Positions 9,508-18,119 of a DNA stretch of 64,000 nt are shown here, piece after piece. Under the pieces are notes generated by a model, which saw only the letters and a list, made by a program, of their open reading frames with translations, was not told the DNA's origin and made no database searches. How positions within the stretch are numbered: the first letter of the stretch is position 1; each line of letters opens with the position of its first letter. The translations under genes and the position numbers were made by a program. This DNA is from Porphyromonas sp. (GTDB lineage: Bacteria; Bacteroidota; Bacteroidia; Bacteroidales; Porphyromonadaceae), in assembly GCF_030529325.1 (NCBI RefSeq), contig NZ_JAUMXC010000007.1, forward strand, positions 1-64,000. The letters are read 5' to 3'.

Positions 9508-9535
9508 CAAACTTTTCTATAATCATGCCTGACAA
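9508..9535 (-). promoter_or_regulatory. Promoter-like site of LRR copy 1
   Basis: On the minus strand TTG (9533-9535) is followed after about 17 nt by AAAGTTTG (9508-9515), close to the Bacteroidetes pattern although the TA of TAnnTTTG is AA. Identical to the site at 11271-11298. It implies a leader of about 190 nt. Confidence 0.4.
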
Positions 9536-9709
9536 TTTATAAATAAAAAACATAACAAGAAAGCAATCGGAGAAAAACATCGTTGTTCAAGCTCAGGTAT
9601 CAAGAGCAAAATTAGGGCAACAGGTCGATTCAGCTATTCACGAAAAGAAAGAAAAAGAGAAAAATCAAAGTTTCATCCTCCTCATATACAGCTATCTTAC
9701 AAGCTGTAG

Positions 9710-11077
9710 CTATAGTTTGGGTTCATTACAATCATAATTGTCAAACTTATATCCTTCCTTCTGTGGGCAAGCCTTTTTTGAGATTTGTTCTATGAAGCAT
9801 TCCGGCAAGACTCCACTAAGTTTGTTCCATCTCAGGTCTATGTCTCTCAGAGAATGGCTATTGCAAATTTCAACAGGGATACTACCCGTTAAGTTATTAT
9901 TGGACAAGTCCAAAACGATAGGGACCGTAAACTTGCTCGCCTCTTTTGGGATGGAACCCTCCAACTCATTATTGCAGAGTTTTATCGTTCGGGCACTGTA
10001 CAGAATAGAGAAACCTTCAGGTATAGGTCCTTTCAGATTATTGTCTGACAGGTCTACCCTAAACACGAAACGCCCATCCGAAGTCATTCGGATTCCGTAC
10101 CATTCAGACAAGGGCTTGTCCGAGAGCCAATTGGTATTATTTTTCCATTGAGCACCTCCGGTCGCATGGTAAAACGCAATGAGGTATTTCCGTTGATCCT
10201 CTCTCAGTCTGCTCTTTCTTTGATTGACTTCGACCTCGAGAAGTACTCGATCCTTGTACTCGAACGTAAACGAACTTGCGATATCCTTCTCTCTGTCATT
10301 TACTCTACAAGAAACTTGCAATTCGTTATCGCTCACAACATTGTATCCAAAATGATCAAACTCACCATATAGTGGGTTGACCTCTACTTTTCTATTGCTT
10401 ACAAAGAAGATGGTTTGCTCACCACCCATATAGTCAAAAGGTTCGAGTCCACGTGACAATCTCACATAAGCCTTGGGTGCTTGGGAGATTTCTATTTGGG
10501 CACGAATCTCATTTGCTTCAAGGATAACAACACCTTTTCGCTCTATTTCCATGAGATTTTTGTCTGCCTGCACAGTAAGTCCGGTCTCGGACTTTGTGAT
10601 TGTTATCCAGTCCGGCTTTTCCAAGACCGCCCATGCTTTCGCATTTGTGTCTATTTTTACATCCACGGGATCATTAACATCATCAAACTCTATCTTTTTG
10701 ACCTCCGTTTCAAAGTAATAATCCATAGGCCTTGCAGCTTGCTCTATGCTTACACTGCGCTTCAGATCCCCATTGACAAAGACGATCTCACCCAGCCTCG
10801 CCTCTTCTCCATCGTTTCGGAAAACGATGATCAGAGCTGTACCATCATCAACCTTTTTCACGTAAATCCAATCGGGCAATCCCTGCCAACTCCAAAATTC
10901 AGATGAAGACTTTATCACTATAGACTTACTCTCCCCGTCCGCCACGAAGGATAGTTTATCAATAGACACTTCTAACATATCTGCATCCTCACTTTTGCGA
11001 TTACATGAGATAATGAGGATCATAAGAATGAGTCCGATTATTCGCGCTCTGTTCATGGATATAAATGTTTTTTTCAT
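9710..11077 (-). CDS. BACON + plant-type leucine-rich-repeat lipoprotein (intact)
   Basis: 455 aa from the ATG at 11077; a longer frame to 11215 adds 46 residues before the signal peptide with no support. Signal and lipobox end ILIISC (Cys25). Residues ~33-205 form two BACON-like beta-sandwich domains (W.GLPDWI.V, SIEQAA; KPDWITI, IEISQAP), and ~205-290 a third, more diverged one. A linker with TGG.QWKNNTNWLSD (~300-335) leads into LRRs of the LxLxxNxLxGxIP kind (~345-430) and a Cys-rich end (ACPQKEGYKFDNYDC). BACON domains are thought to bind carbohydrate or protein, and such LRRs bind proteins; this is probably a surface adhesion protein, with no known ligand. Confidence 0.85.
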   Translation of the reverse strand: MKKTFISMNRARIIGLILMILIISCNRKSEDADMLEVSIDKLSFVADGESKSIVIKSSSEFWSWQGLPDWIYVKKVDDGTALIIVFRNDGEEARLGEIVFVNGDLKRSVSIEQAARPMDYYFETEVKKIEFDDVNDPVDVKIDTNAKAWAVLEKPDWITITKSETGLTVQADKNLMEIERKGVVILEANEIRAQIEISQAPKAYVRLSRGLEPFDYMGGEQTIFFVSNRKVEVNPLYGEFDHFGYNVVSDNELQVSCRVNDREKDIASSFTFEYKDRVLLEVEVNQRKSRLREDQRKYLIAFYHATGGAQWKNNTNWLSDKPLSEWYGIRMTSDGRFVFRVDLSDNNLKGPIPEGFSILYSARTIKLCNNELEGSIPKEASKFTVPIVLDLSNNNLTGSIPVEICNSHSLRDIDLRWNKLSGVLPECFIEQISKKACPQKEGYKFDNYDCNEPKL

Positions 11078-11318
11078 CGCCTGCCTGTACCCTGGAGACA
11101 GACAGTTGATCAGTGATACATATGACTTCGATCTCCGGTCAATCAGTTTTTGGACGGGGTGAAAATTACCAGGTCCGTACAAATTACTCTTTTCATGATT
11201 TAGTTTACATTTCAATGGTTCTTCTGCAAGTATTAAAGCCGTGTGTGCCTTTCACGAACACCGAACAATGCAAACTTTTCTATAATCATGCCTGACAATT
11301 TATAAATAAAAAACATAA
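10461..11318 (-). repeat. Near-identical duplicated segment, copy 2
   Basis: Partner of 8633-9555, without the 65-bp insertion. Left edge: identity begins at CTCACATAAG (10461), upstream of which (towards the gene 3' end) the two genes diverge. Right edge: identity ends at CATAA (11318), in the leader/promoter region. Confidence 0.85.
11271..11298 (-). promoter_or_regulatory. Promoter-like site of the intact LRR gene
   Basis: Minus-strand TTG (11296-11298), 17-nt spacer, AAAGTTTG (11271-11278). Same sequence as upstream of the broken copy. Confidence 0.4.
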
Positions 11319-11475
11319 TAAGCAAAGCAATCAGAGAAAAACATCGCTATTTTAACAGAATATCAAGATTTAATAACAACATAATCTTCTGATCACTTCA
11401 AAAAGTCCTTAAATGAAGGAATTCATGAGCAACCTGACACTTACTCACCGGCCATGATTGGAAGGCATCTACACC

Positions 11476-12621
11476 TCAAATCACAAGGAGAGCTGCAAAT
11501 CGGCTTTGAGGTGTAAGGGTGTTGAGCGGGTAAGTCCCGGGAGAGAGGGATTGAACAGAGATATCCCTCTGATAAAGAGGAGTTGTAGAGGCAAGAAGAG
11601 GAACAAGATCTCTTTGGAGCGCATCAGCACTCGGGAAGTGTACCAACTCAAATCTCCCATTCATACCTTCGGGAAGATAGCGTTCGGCAAGAGATATTGC
11701 GAGCCAACCCATGGTTGGGCGTATGTTGATCTCTATGCAGGGATGCAGATGAAGCCCTCGGGCATCCTCATACACAATGGTATCGATACCGATGGGTCCT
11801 TGGTAGGAGCCCAATTGCAGTGTATCAAGGGCTTGGAGAAGTTGATTGACATAGGTGTCATGAGAGGGACTTGTCGGCTCTTGTCGCCAACGTCTGTGTA
11901 TACTTTCGGCAGGCTCTATCACATTGCCGACATAACGCCCTTCGATCGTCTTGAAGTCCGAAGGCCCCACATAGGTCACATGCCCCTCGGCATCTCGATA
12001 AAACTCATAACCCCTATCGCCTACTTTTGAGTAAAAGTTTTCGAGATATATCCGCTTGTTGGCGGATTTATTCTGCCTTTTGGAGAGGATTTCGGAGACT
12101 TCGCTTCCCCGTACAAAAACCACTCCACGACCGGAAGACGAGAACTCCTCTTTCAACACATACTTTTTCTCCATATCCAATCCTTGGGGTATGGACTGAT
12201 CCGTGATGGCGTATGGCAAAAAGCCTCTGTCATAGTCGATCGGGAAAAGGGTAATCAACCGCTCGACAAGAGCATAAGTATTTTGTCTCGAACTCCACAA
12301 ACGTATCTCATCGTATGAGAAAGAGACCAGCGATGCGAGTTTACCGTATTTGAGTTCAGGCGCCCAACCCCATGGTGCGAGGGTATACTCGGATAGAGTG
12401 GCCTGTGGGGGCAGATGCTCCGGATTGAGTACGATGTCATCGGCTCCGGCATAGTAGTAGGGAAGCTCCCACAGATCCCTCCGCATCATCTGTACCATGC
12501 CGGAGGGTGTGTAGGACTTGTCGCCCAAGGCTACCGATGCTTCGTAGCCGGGATTGAAAAAGTGCGCACAAGGCTTATTGCCTCGCACGCACTTATAGTT
12601 ATGCCATGAGTCAAGACTCAT
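11476..12621 (-). CDS. ATP-grasp superfamily protein of unknown substrate
   Basis: 381 aa. The middle region has features of an ATP-grasp fold: a VLKEEFSSSGRGV segment (~residue 155-168) resembling the Lys/Gly-rich nucleotide loop, and an acidic EINIRPTMG segment (~residue 301) resembling the metal-binding E.N motif near the fold's end. A histidine-rich HLHPCIEI strand precedes it. ATP-grasp enzymes join a carboxylate to an amine or thiol using ATP; neither substrate nor partner can be read here. Related proteins in Bacteroidetes are annotated as hypothetical, as far as I know. It lies 57 nt after the DUF349 gene on the same strand, so co-transcription is likely. Confidence 0.65.
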   Translation of the reverse strand: MSLDSWHNYKCVRGNKPCAHFFNPGYEASVALGDKSYTPSGMVQMMRRDLWELPYYYAGADDIVLNPEHLPPQATLSEYTLAPWGWAPELKYGKLASLVSFSYDEIRLWSSRQNTYALVERLITLFPIDYDRGFLPYAITDQSIPQGLDMEKKYVLKEEFSSSGRGVVFVRGSEVSEILSKRQNKSANKRIYLENFYSKVGDRGYEFYRDAEGHVTYVGPSDFKTIEGRYVGNVIEPAESIHRRWRQEPTSPSHDTYVNQLLQALDTLQLGSYQGPIGIDTIVYEDARGLHLHPCIEINIRPTMGWLAISLAERYLPEGMNGRFELVHFPSADALQRDLVPLLASTTPLYQRDISVQSLSPGTYPLNTLTPQSRFAALLVI

Positions 12622-12678
12622 TTCTTTTTTTGCTTTAGGTCAAGCCAATCCTTTTGGGATGCCCTGCAGGGGGAGGGA

Positions 12679-14487
12679 TTACTCTCCCTTTTGGCGAGAC
12701 TTGATGTCTGCGACACGCTCCTCAAACCTCTTGATATCTGCCTTGAGGTTGTCGATCTTACGCTGTATCTGCAGAGTGAGAGGATTGACTTTCTTTTCTC
12801 CCGTAGGTTGGAAGAACCACATATTCTTTTCGTACTGCTTGATCTCCTCTTCGATACGGCCGATGATGCGAGTCAGGCGACGCTGTTCGTCGGAGAGCTG
12901 TTCAGGTGTATAGGTCGAGAGGTCTTGATCAAACGAAGACTTCTTGCCACCGCCCCTGGTTTCACCTCTTTTGGCATTGCGTTGCAACTCTCTGATGAGA
13001 CCGTAGTATGCATCGTTGATCTCGTCCTTGTTTTTGTTGGGGACATGACCAAGAGCCTGCCACTCCTCTTGTAGAGCCTCTATATCATCCTGCAGATCTT
13101 CGGTAGGCTCTGCTCTGAGAGCTTCAAGCTTGGCGATGATTTCCTGCTTGGCTTTGAGGTTTTGCATGCGCTCCGCATTTTTCTCCTTGAAGTCGGCATG
13201 GCGAGTCTTGAAGAATGCGTTGCAAGCATCAGAGAATGTGTGCCACAACCTTGTAGCCTCCGCAACACGAGTGCCGAGACCACCGACAGCCTTCCACTCC
13301 TCTTGGAGTTTGACGATCTTTTCGGTCGTCTTTTTCCACTCTTTGCTGTCCTTGAGAGCTACGGCTTGTTCGGTAAGTTTTCTGTACTTCTCGAGCTTTG
13401 CATCCACATCGATGCTCAACTCTTTGAGGAATGTCCTACGCTTGCTGTAGAGGTCATTGAGAGTAGTCTTGAATCTTTGGTATATCTCGTTGTTATGCTT
13501 CTTAGGAGCAAAACCGATACCGCGCCACTCTTCTTTGAGGGCGTTGATCTCGTCCATGAACTTCCGCCAGCCTTCGCGAGAGTCGGGAAGGTTGGCACTG
13601 AGGGCTTCGATACGCTCGCACAGAGCCGTCTTTGCCTCGAGGTTTTCGACCTCTTTGGCACGGAGAGCCGTGAAGTGATCCTGGTGTCTTTTGTTGACTA
13701 CGGTAGATGCCTGCTTGAACTCTCTCCACATCGGCTCACGATCATCATAAGCCACGGGACCGGTCTCTTTCCATCTGTCATGGAGTCCTTGTAGTTCGTT
13801 GAATGCCTTGATGACATCCGGCTCTTCGCCAAGGGCTTTGGCGCGCTCTATGAGATGAGTTTTCTCCTCTTTATTCTTTGCGAAGTCGTACTCCCTGAAC
13901 TCATTGGTGATGGCATTGATCTCGTAGAACTGCTCCATCTGTTCTTGATACATCTTGAGCACCTCTGCCTTTTCGTTCTGAGGGACATCCCCTATCTGAG
14001 ACCATTCCTCACGTATCTTACGGAACTCCGTTTTGATCTTGCCGAAGTCTTCGGTCGAAGTCAGCAAGTCCTTCATCCTTGAGAGGAGGGCAGTCTTCAC
14101 TTTGAGGTTTTCTTCGAGTTGTTTTTTCAACTCCTCATTCGCCTTGTGTCTCAACTCCTTGTAGCGAGTCTGGAGGTTGATAAATCTCATGATGAGGGCA
14201 TCCTCCACACCGGACTCGGGAGCCTCATCGAGATCTTGCTCTTCGTGCTCTTCATCTTCATCGGCAGTAGCAACCTGAGGCTTGCGATAGATAAGTGCCG
14301 TGAGACGGTCCATCTCAGCCTTTTCGGGTAAAGTGCCTGCTTTCACCTTCTCGGAGATCACCTGCAAGAGGGTCTCTACTTCATTAGACTTAGGCATAGA
14401 CTCTGCCGCTGCTTGGGTAGGCTCGGTCGTAGCGTTGATTTCTTCGTTAGTCACATTGGTCATTTCAAGATCATGCTCCATAGTCAA
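12679..14487 (-). CDS. DUF349 repeat protein
   Basis: 602 aa, highly charged and helical, without signal peptide or membrane segment. Five DUF349 repeats are recognisable from their W-x-x-[IVL/T]-G cores: EEWSQIGDVP, DRWKETGPV, EEWRGIGFAPKK, EEWKAVGGLG and EEWQALGHVP. An acidic, Ala/Glu-rich N-terminus (~1-85) and a C-terminal coiled coil (~540-602) frame the repeats. DUF349 proteins are widespread in Bacteroidetes and actinobacteria; the molecular role is unclear. Probably cytoplasmic. Confidence 0.88.
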   Translation of the reverse strand: MTMEHDLEMTNVTNEEINATTEPTQAAAESMPKSNEVETLLQVISEKVKAGTLPEKAEMDRLTALIYRKPQVATADEDEEHEEQDLDEAPESGVEDALIMRFINLQTRYKELRHKANEELKKQLEENLKVKTALLSRMKDLLTSTEDFGKIKTEFRKIREEWSQIGDVPQNEKAEVLKMYQEQMEQFYEINAITNEFREYDFAKNKEEKTHLIERAKALGEEPDVIKAFNELQGLHDRWKETGPVAYDDREPMWREFKQASTVVNKRHQDHFTALRAKEVENLEAKTALCERIEALSANLPDSREGWRKFMDEINALKEEWRGIGFAPKKHNNEIYQRFKTTLNDLYSKRRTFLKELSIDVDAKLEKYRKLTEQAVALKDSKEWKKTTEKIVKLQEEWKAVGGLGTRVAEATRLWHTFSDACNAFFKTRHADFKEKNAERMQNLKAKQEIIAKLEALRAEPTEDLQDDIEALQEEWQALGHVPNKNKDEINDAYYGLIRELQRNAKRGETRGGGKKSSFDQDLSTYTPEQLSDEQRRLTRIIGRIEEEIKQYEKNMWFFQPTGEKKVNPLTLQIQRKIDNLKADIKRFEERVADIKSRQKGE

Positions 14488-14948
14488 AGATAATTTTCAA
14501 GATAGATCCTCAACTCGATGACGCACAGCGAACTGTCGCCCCGCAGTGAGGGGGTAGTACAACAAAACGGCAATCCGGTCTCCCGCATTACCTATATCCG
14601 AGTGCAAGGTACGAAAAAAAACGAAAAAGAGGCTTGATTATCATTACTATATGTACACTCTTTCTGAAAAGTCTCTCATCGTGGCAGGAGACAGGCAAGG
14701 AGGACGGACGGTATAGGCTTGGTTTGAGGGATCTCCCGGACTCATTTTGATGCTCGGCAAGCCTTATCCGACACAAAGTAAAGAAGAGTCAAAATGAAGT
14801 TGTCTAACTTGTGATCGAAGGTTGTCTAACTTGATTGATCAAGTTAGACAACCTTTTTGGGGCTCTATGGGGTGCAACGCAGACACCACCGGAGGAAGAC
14901 TTCCGGTGAGCATAATATTATATATGTGTGATGAGGGAGGGTTGGATT
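14488..14948. other. Intergenic region with dispersed repeat copy 1 (461 bp)
   Basis: Lies between yfcE-like (stop at 14949) and the DUF349 gene. It holds repeat copy 1 (14795-14858) and a short hairpin (CACCGGA 14887-14893 / TCCGGTG 14902-14908) without a T run. Nothing else is clear. Confidence 0.6.
14795..14858 (-). repeat. Dispersed three-arm repeat, copy 1
   Basis: Arms GTTGTCTAACTTG at 14799-14811 and 14821-14833, and the complement CAAGTTAGACAAC at 14840-14852, followed by CTTTTT. Reverse orientation relative to copies 2 and 4; the distal end is shorter than in the other copies. Confidence 0.85.
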
Positions 14949-15443
14949 TTACTTCGGATGAAGTTCGATGACTTCGAGATCGCGAGGGATCCCTGAGTCG
15001 ATGGTGAATCGAATGAGCGTACGTACGACCTGAGCCCCGTAAGTCCCGGCTGCTCCGGGGTTGATATAGAGGGTATCGAAGGTCTGATCGTACTTGACCA
15101 TCAGGATGTGAGAGTGTCCGGCAACGAGGATCTTGGGACGCTCGACGCGTAAGCGGGTCGGTATGCCGAAGGAATACTTCCCCGGACGTCCTACGATATG
15201 GCGTATGAGGACCTTTGCTCCTTCGACTTCAAAGACTTGTTCGACAGGACATTCGCGCCGTATCGCAGCTCCGTCGATATTGCCGTAGACAGCTCGCACG
15301 GGGCATATCTTACGGAGCTCTTCGAGGACAGAGATATCTCCGATATCGCCGGCATGCCATATCTCATCGCACTCGGCAAAGTGATGAGCAAATCTCTCAT
15401 CCCAAGTACTATGGGTATCGGAGAGTATCCCTATACGCTTCAT
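14949..15443 (-). CDS. YfcE/MJ0936-type metallophosphoesterase
   Basis: 164 aa. Metal-binding motifs of calcineurin-like phosphoesterases are in order: SDTH (residues ~8-11), HAGDIGD (~31-37), GNIDG (~55-59), HIVG (~81) and GHSH (~109-112). The size fits the small YfcE family, which cleaves phosphodiesters in vitro. It begins inside the end of murD with a 4-nt ATGA overlap (15440-15443), so it is translationally coupled to the cell-wall cluster, an arrangement that replaces the usual ftsW. Confidence 0.9.
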   Translation of the reverse strand: MKRIGILSDTHSTWDERFAHHFAECDEIWHAGDIGDISVLEELRKICPVRAVYGNIDGAAIRRECPVEQVFEVEGAKVLIRHIVGRPGKYSFGIPTRLRVERPKILVAGHSHILMVKYDQTFDTLYINPGAAGTYGAQVVRTLIRFTIDSGIPRDLEVIELHPK

Positions 15444-16801
15444 GGTTTTGATGCACGCTTGAGGACTTCTTCCTTGAATACCTTGCCTCTATGTTCGTAG
15501 TTTTTGAACAAGTCGAAGCTCGCACAAGCGGGCGAAAGGAGGACCACATCTCCGGCTTCGAGGCTGAGTGTGCCGACAAAGTCGAGAGCTTCGGCAACGC
15601 TGTGAGCGTCAGCAGTCGGTACTCCGAGGTTGTCAAAGGCTGCGTGCAACTTCGCGTTGTCTGTGGTGAGATAAATGAGGGCTTTGGCCTTGGCTTTCAC
15701 CAGATCATAGATCATGCTGTAGTCGTTGCCCTTGTCTGTCCCTCCGAGGAGGATCACCGTCTTATGATCGGGCATTGCGGAGAGGGCATAGTGTGTGGAG
15801 TCGATATTGGTAGCCTTGGAGTCATTGATGTACCTTACTCCGTCGATGACGGCTACAGGTTCCATACGGTGTTCGACAGCTTTGAAGGTGCCGAGAGCCT
15901 TCTTGATGCCTTCGATGTCTATGCCCATACTGAGGGCTACCATGGTGGATACCATCATGTTGTAGACGTTGTGGATACCTTGGAGCGGAAGATCGGCATA
16001 CGCTACCGAATAAGTAATTCCTTTGTGAATGATATAAAAGTTGGTGTCATCAGCGTATGCTCCTCGATCGGTGTCATTCCCAAGACCGAAAGTGAGGATT
16101 TCGCTCTTGAGGGGTTCGCCCCTGCGCGAAAGCATGGCTACCGTCACTTCATCGTCGCGGAAATAGATCGATATGTCCTTGTCTGTTTGGTTTTGAAATA
16201 CTCTCCCTTTGGCATCGGCATATTTCTCAAGGCTGTACTCGTACCTGTCGAGGTGATCGGGAGTGATGTTGGTAAGCACTGCAGTATCAGCGTGAAAGTC
16301 GTACATGTGATCAAGCTGAAAACTACTCAACTCGACGACGTACACAGCGTGTCTGTCTCTGACGGCACACTGAGCGAGAGACCGGCCGATATTACCACAA
16401 GCAATGGCATCGATACCATTTTCCTTGAGGAGGTGGGTGATGAGTGAAGTCGTGGTGGTCTTGCCATTGCTTCCGGTGATGGCTATCACCCGACTGTCGC
16501 CGATGTATCTGTATGCATATTCTATCTCCGAGATGATGGGAAGACCGATGGCAAGACATCTCTGTATGACAGGTGCTTTTTCGGGAATACCCGGGCTTTT
16601 GATGACTTGGGTGGCCTGCTCGATGTCGGGTAGGACGTGTCCGTTTTCTTCGTAAGGAATATTGTGCGCTGTCAACTGTTCTTTACTTTCGGCAGACAGA
16701 AGGCCGTTATCCGAGAGTAAGACGCGGTCTCCTTGTTGTGCTGCGAGGATTGCAGCCCAAAGACCGCTTTCACCGCCACCGAGGACGATAGTATATGCCA
16801 T
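15440..16801 (-). CDS. murD: UDP-N-acetylmuramoylalanine--D-glutamate ligase
   Basis: 453 aa from the ATG at 16801 (MAYTIVLGGGESG), the usual MurD start with a Rossmann-like GGGESG; the frame extends to 16888 without support and would run into mraY. The ATP-binding loop GSNGKTTT, the central-domain NITPDHLDRY and the C-terminal NDSKATN and GGTDKG motifs are present. MurD adds D-glutamate to UDP-MurNAc-L-Ala in the cytoplasm. 29 nt after mraY. Confidence 0.96.
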   Translation of the reverse strand: MAYTIVLGGGESGLWAAILAAQQGDRVLLSDNGLLSAESKEQLTAHNIPYEENGHVLPDIEQATQVIKSPGIPEKAPVIQRCLAIGLPIISEIEYAYRYIGDSRVIAITGSNGKTTTTSLITHLLKENGIDAIACGNIGRSLAQCAVRDRHAVYVVELSSFQLDHMYDFHADTAVLTNITPDHLDRYEYSLEKYADAKGRVFQNQTDKDISIYFRDDEVTVAMLSRRGEPLKSEILTFGLGNDTDRGAYADDTNFYIIHKGITYSVAYADLPLQGIHNVYNMMVSTMVALSMGIDIEGIKKALGTFKAVEHRMEPVAVIDGVRYINDSKATNIDSTHYALSAMPDHKTVILLGGTDKGNDYSMIYDLVKAKAKALIYLTTDNAKLHAAFDNLGVPTADAHSVAEALDFVGTLSLEAGDVVLLSPACASFDLFKNYEHRGKVFKEEVLKRASKP

Positions 16802-16830
16802 GATTTTATGCTTTGATAAAAGGGGAGAGA

Positions 16831-18096
16831 TTATCTGAGTTTGAGCGTGATGATGGTCAGAGATGCGAGGATGATGCCGACGATCCACATTCTGAAGACG
16901 ATCTTGGCTTCCTGCACCGGAGCAAACGGACGTTGGATCACAGCGTCTATACCTGCATTCCCGGGCTTTTGGAAGTGGTGATGGAGAGGGGTCATCTTGA
17001 AGATACGTCTGCCCTCACCATACTTCTTCCTTGTGTACTTGAAGTAAAAAACCTGTATCATCACAGAAAGGCTTTCGACCAAAAAGATCCCGCAGAGGAT
17101 AGGTAATAGCAGTTCTTTGCGTAGGACTATGGAATAGACCGCGATGATACCACCCAGAGTGAGACTGCCTGTGTCGCCCATGAATACCTGAGCGGGATAA
17201 GAATTGTACCACAGAAAACCGACGATAGCTCCGATAAAGGCAGCAGCAAAGACTACAAGCTCTTCGGCTCCGGGGATAAACATGATGTTGAGATAGGAGG
17301 CAAACTCGATGTGCGAGGACATATAGGCAAGGATACCAAGCACAACTCCAATGATAGCGGAGGAGCCTGCCGCAAGGCCGTCAAGACCGTCGGTAAGGTT
17401 GGCGCCGTTGGAGACGGCTGTGACGATGAAGGTACTTACAATGATGAGGATAAGGAAAGTCACAAGGTCTTTATGACCGTCAAGACCGAGAATATCTGCA
17501 ACTCTGCTGTAGTCGAGATTATTGTTTTTGACGAAAGGTATAGTCGTCTGTGCGCTTTTGTGCTCAATCTTGGTGTAGTGGACTTGTGTCGTACCATCCG
17601 GATTTATGGCCTGATTATTTTCCTTGATGACCACGGCAGGACTCATGGTAAGCGTCACCGCAACGAGGACCCCAAGACCTATCTGTGCGACTACTTTGTA
17701 CTTGCCTCTCAATCCATCTTTATGCTTTTTGAAGACCTTGATGTAATCGTCCGCAAATCCCAACACGCCGAGCCAGAGAGTGGTGACGATCATCAGGATA
17801 ATGTATATATTGCTGAGCTTACAAAACAAAAGGCTTGGGATAAGCAGCGCGATAATGATGATGATACCGCCCATCGTCGGAGTACCTTTCTTGGAAAGCT
17901 GTCCCTCCAAACCCAAGTTGCGTATCGTCTCTCCGATCTGCATGAGTTGGAGCTTATTGATGATGCGTCTACCTACAATGGTGGCGATGAGCATAGACAA
18001 GATAAATGCCAATCCGGCACGGGTAGTCACATAGGTAAAGGCCCCGATACCGGGAAAGTCTAAAGAGTTGAGGTATTCAAACAAATAGTACAACAT
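16831..18096 (-). CDS. mraY: Phospho-N-acetylmuramoyl-pentapeptide transferase
   Basis: 421 aa, about ten membrane segments. MraY signatures: FADDYIK (~residue 114), [10 protein letters not shown] (~235), the [10 protein letters not shown] loop and TPLHHHF near the C-terminus. An insertion of ~60 residues between the second and third motifs (~165-215, including [12 protein letters not shown]) is typical of Bacteroidetes MraY. It transfers phospho-MurNAc-pentapeptide to undecaprenyl phosphate, making lipid I. 23 nt after murE. Confidence 0.96.
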   Translation of the reverse strand: MLYYLFEYLNSLDFPGIGAFTYVTTRAGLAFILSMLIATIVGRRIINKLQLMQIGETIRNLGLEGQLSKKGTPTMGGIIIIIALLIPSLLFCKLSNIYIILMIVTTLWLGVLGFADDYIKVFKKHKDGLRGKYKVVAQIGLGVLVAVTLTMSPAVVIKENNQAINPDGTTQVHYTKIEHKSAQTTIPFVKNNNLDYSRVADILGLDGHKDLVTFLILIIVSTFIVTAVSNGANLTDGLDGLAAGSSAIIGVVLGILAYMSSHIEFASYLNIMFIPGAEELVVFAAAFIGAIVGFLWYNSYPAQVFMGDTGSLTLGGIIAVYSIVLRKELLLPILCGIFLVESLSVMIQVFYFKYTRKKYGEGRRIFKMTPLHHHFQKPGNAGIDAVIQRPFAPVQEAKIVFRMWIVGIILASLTIITLKLR

Positions 18097-18119
18097 ACTG
18101 TCCTTCTCCTATAAATATG

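Larger units (their letters stand above)
8633..9555 (-). repeat. Near-identical duplicated segment, copy 1
   Basis: This stretch matches 10461-11318 almost base for base; I saw only a few substitutions (for example near 8650 and 9177-9182) and the 65-bp insertion. It covers the upstream promoter region and roughly the first half of the gene; outside it, the LRR halves differ clearly. Such a sharp edge between identical and diverged parts suggests recent gene conversion. Confidence 0.85.

Noticed and set aside
11471-11514. Hairpin at the end of the ATP-grasp gene as a terminator
   Set aside because: ACACCTCAAA / TTTGAGGTGT pairs perfectly, but the loop is 24 nt, half of it lies in the coding sequence, and no T run follows.
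14588-14776. 62-codon minus-strand frame before the DUF349 gene
   Set aside because: No signal, motif or conserved context; intergenic region.
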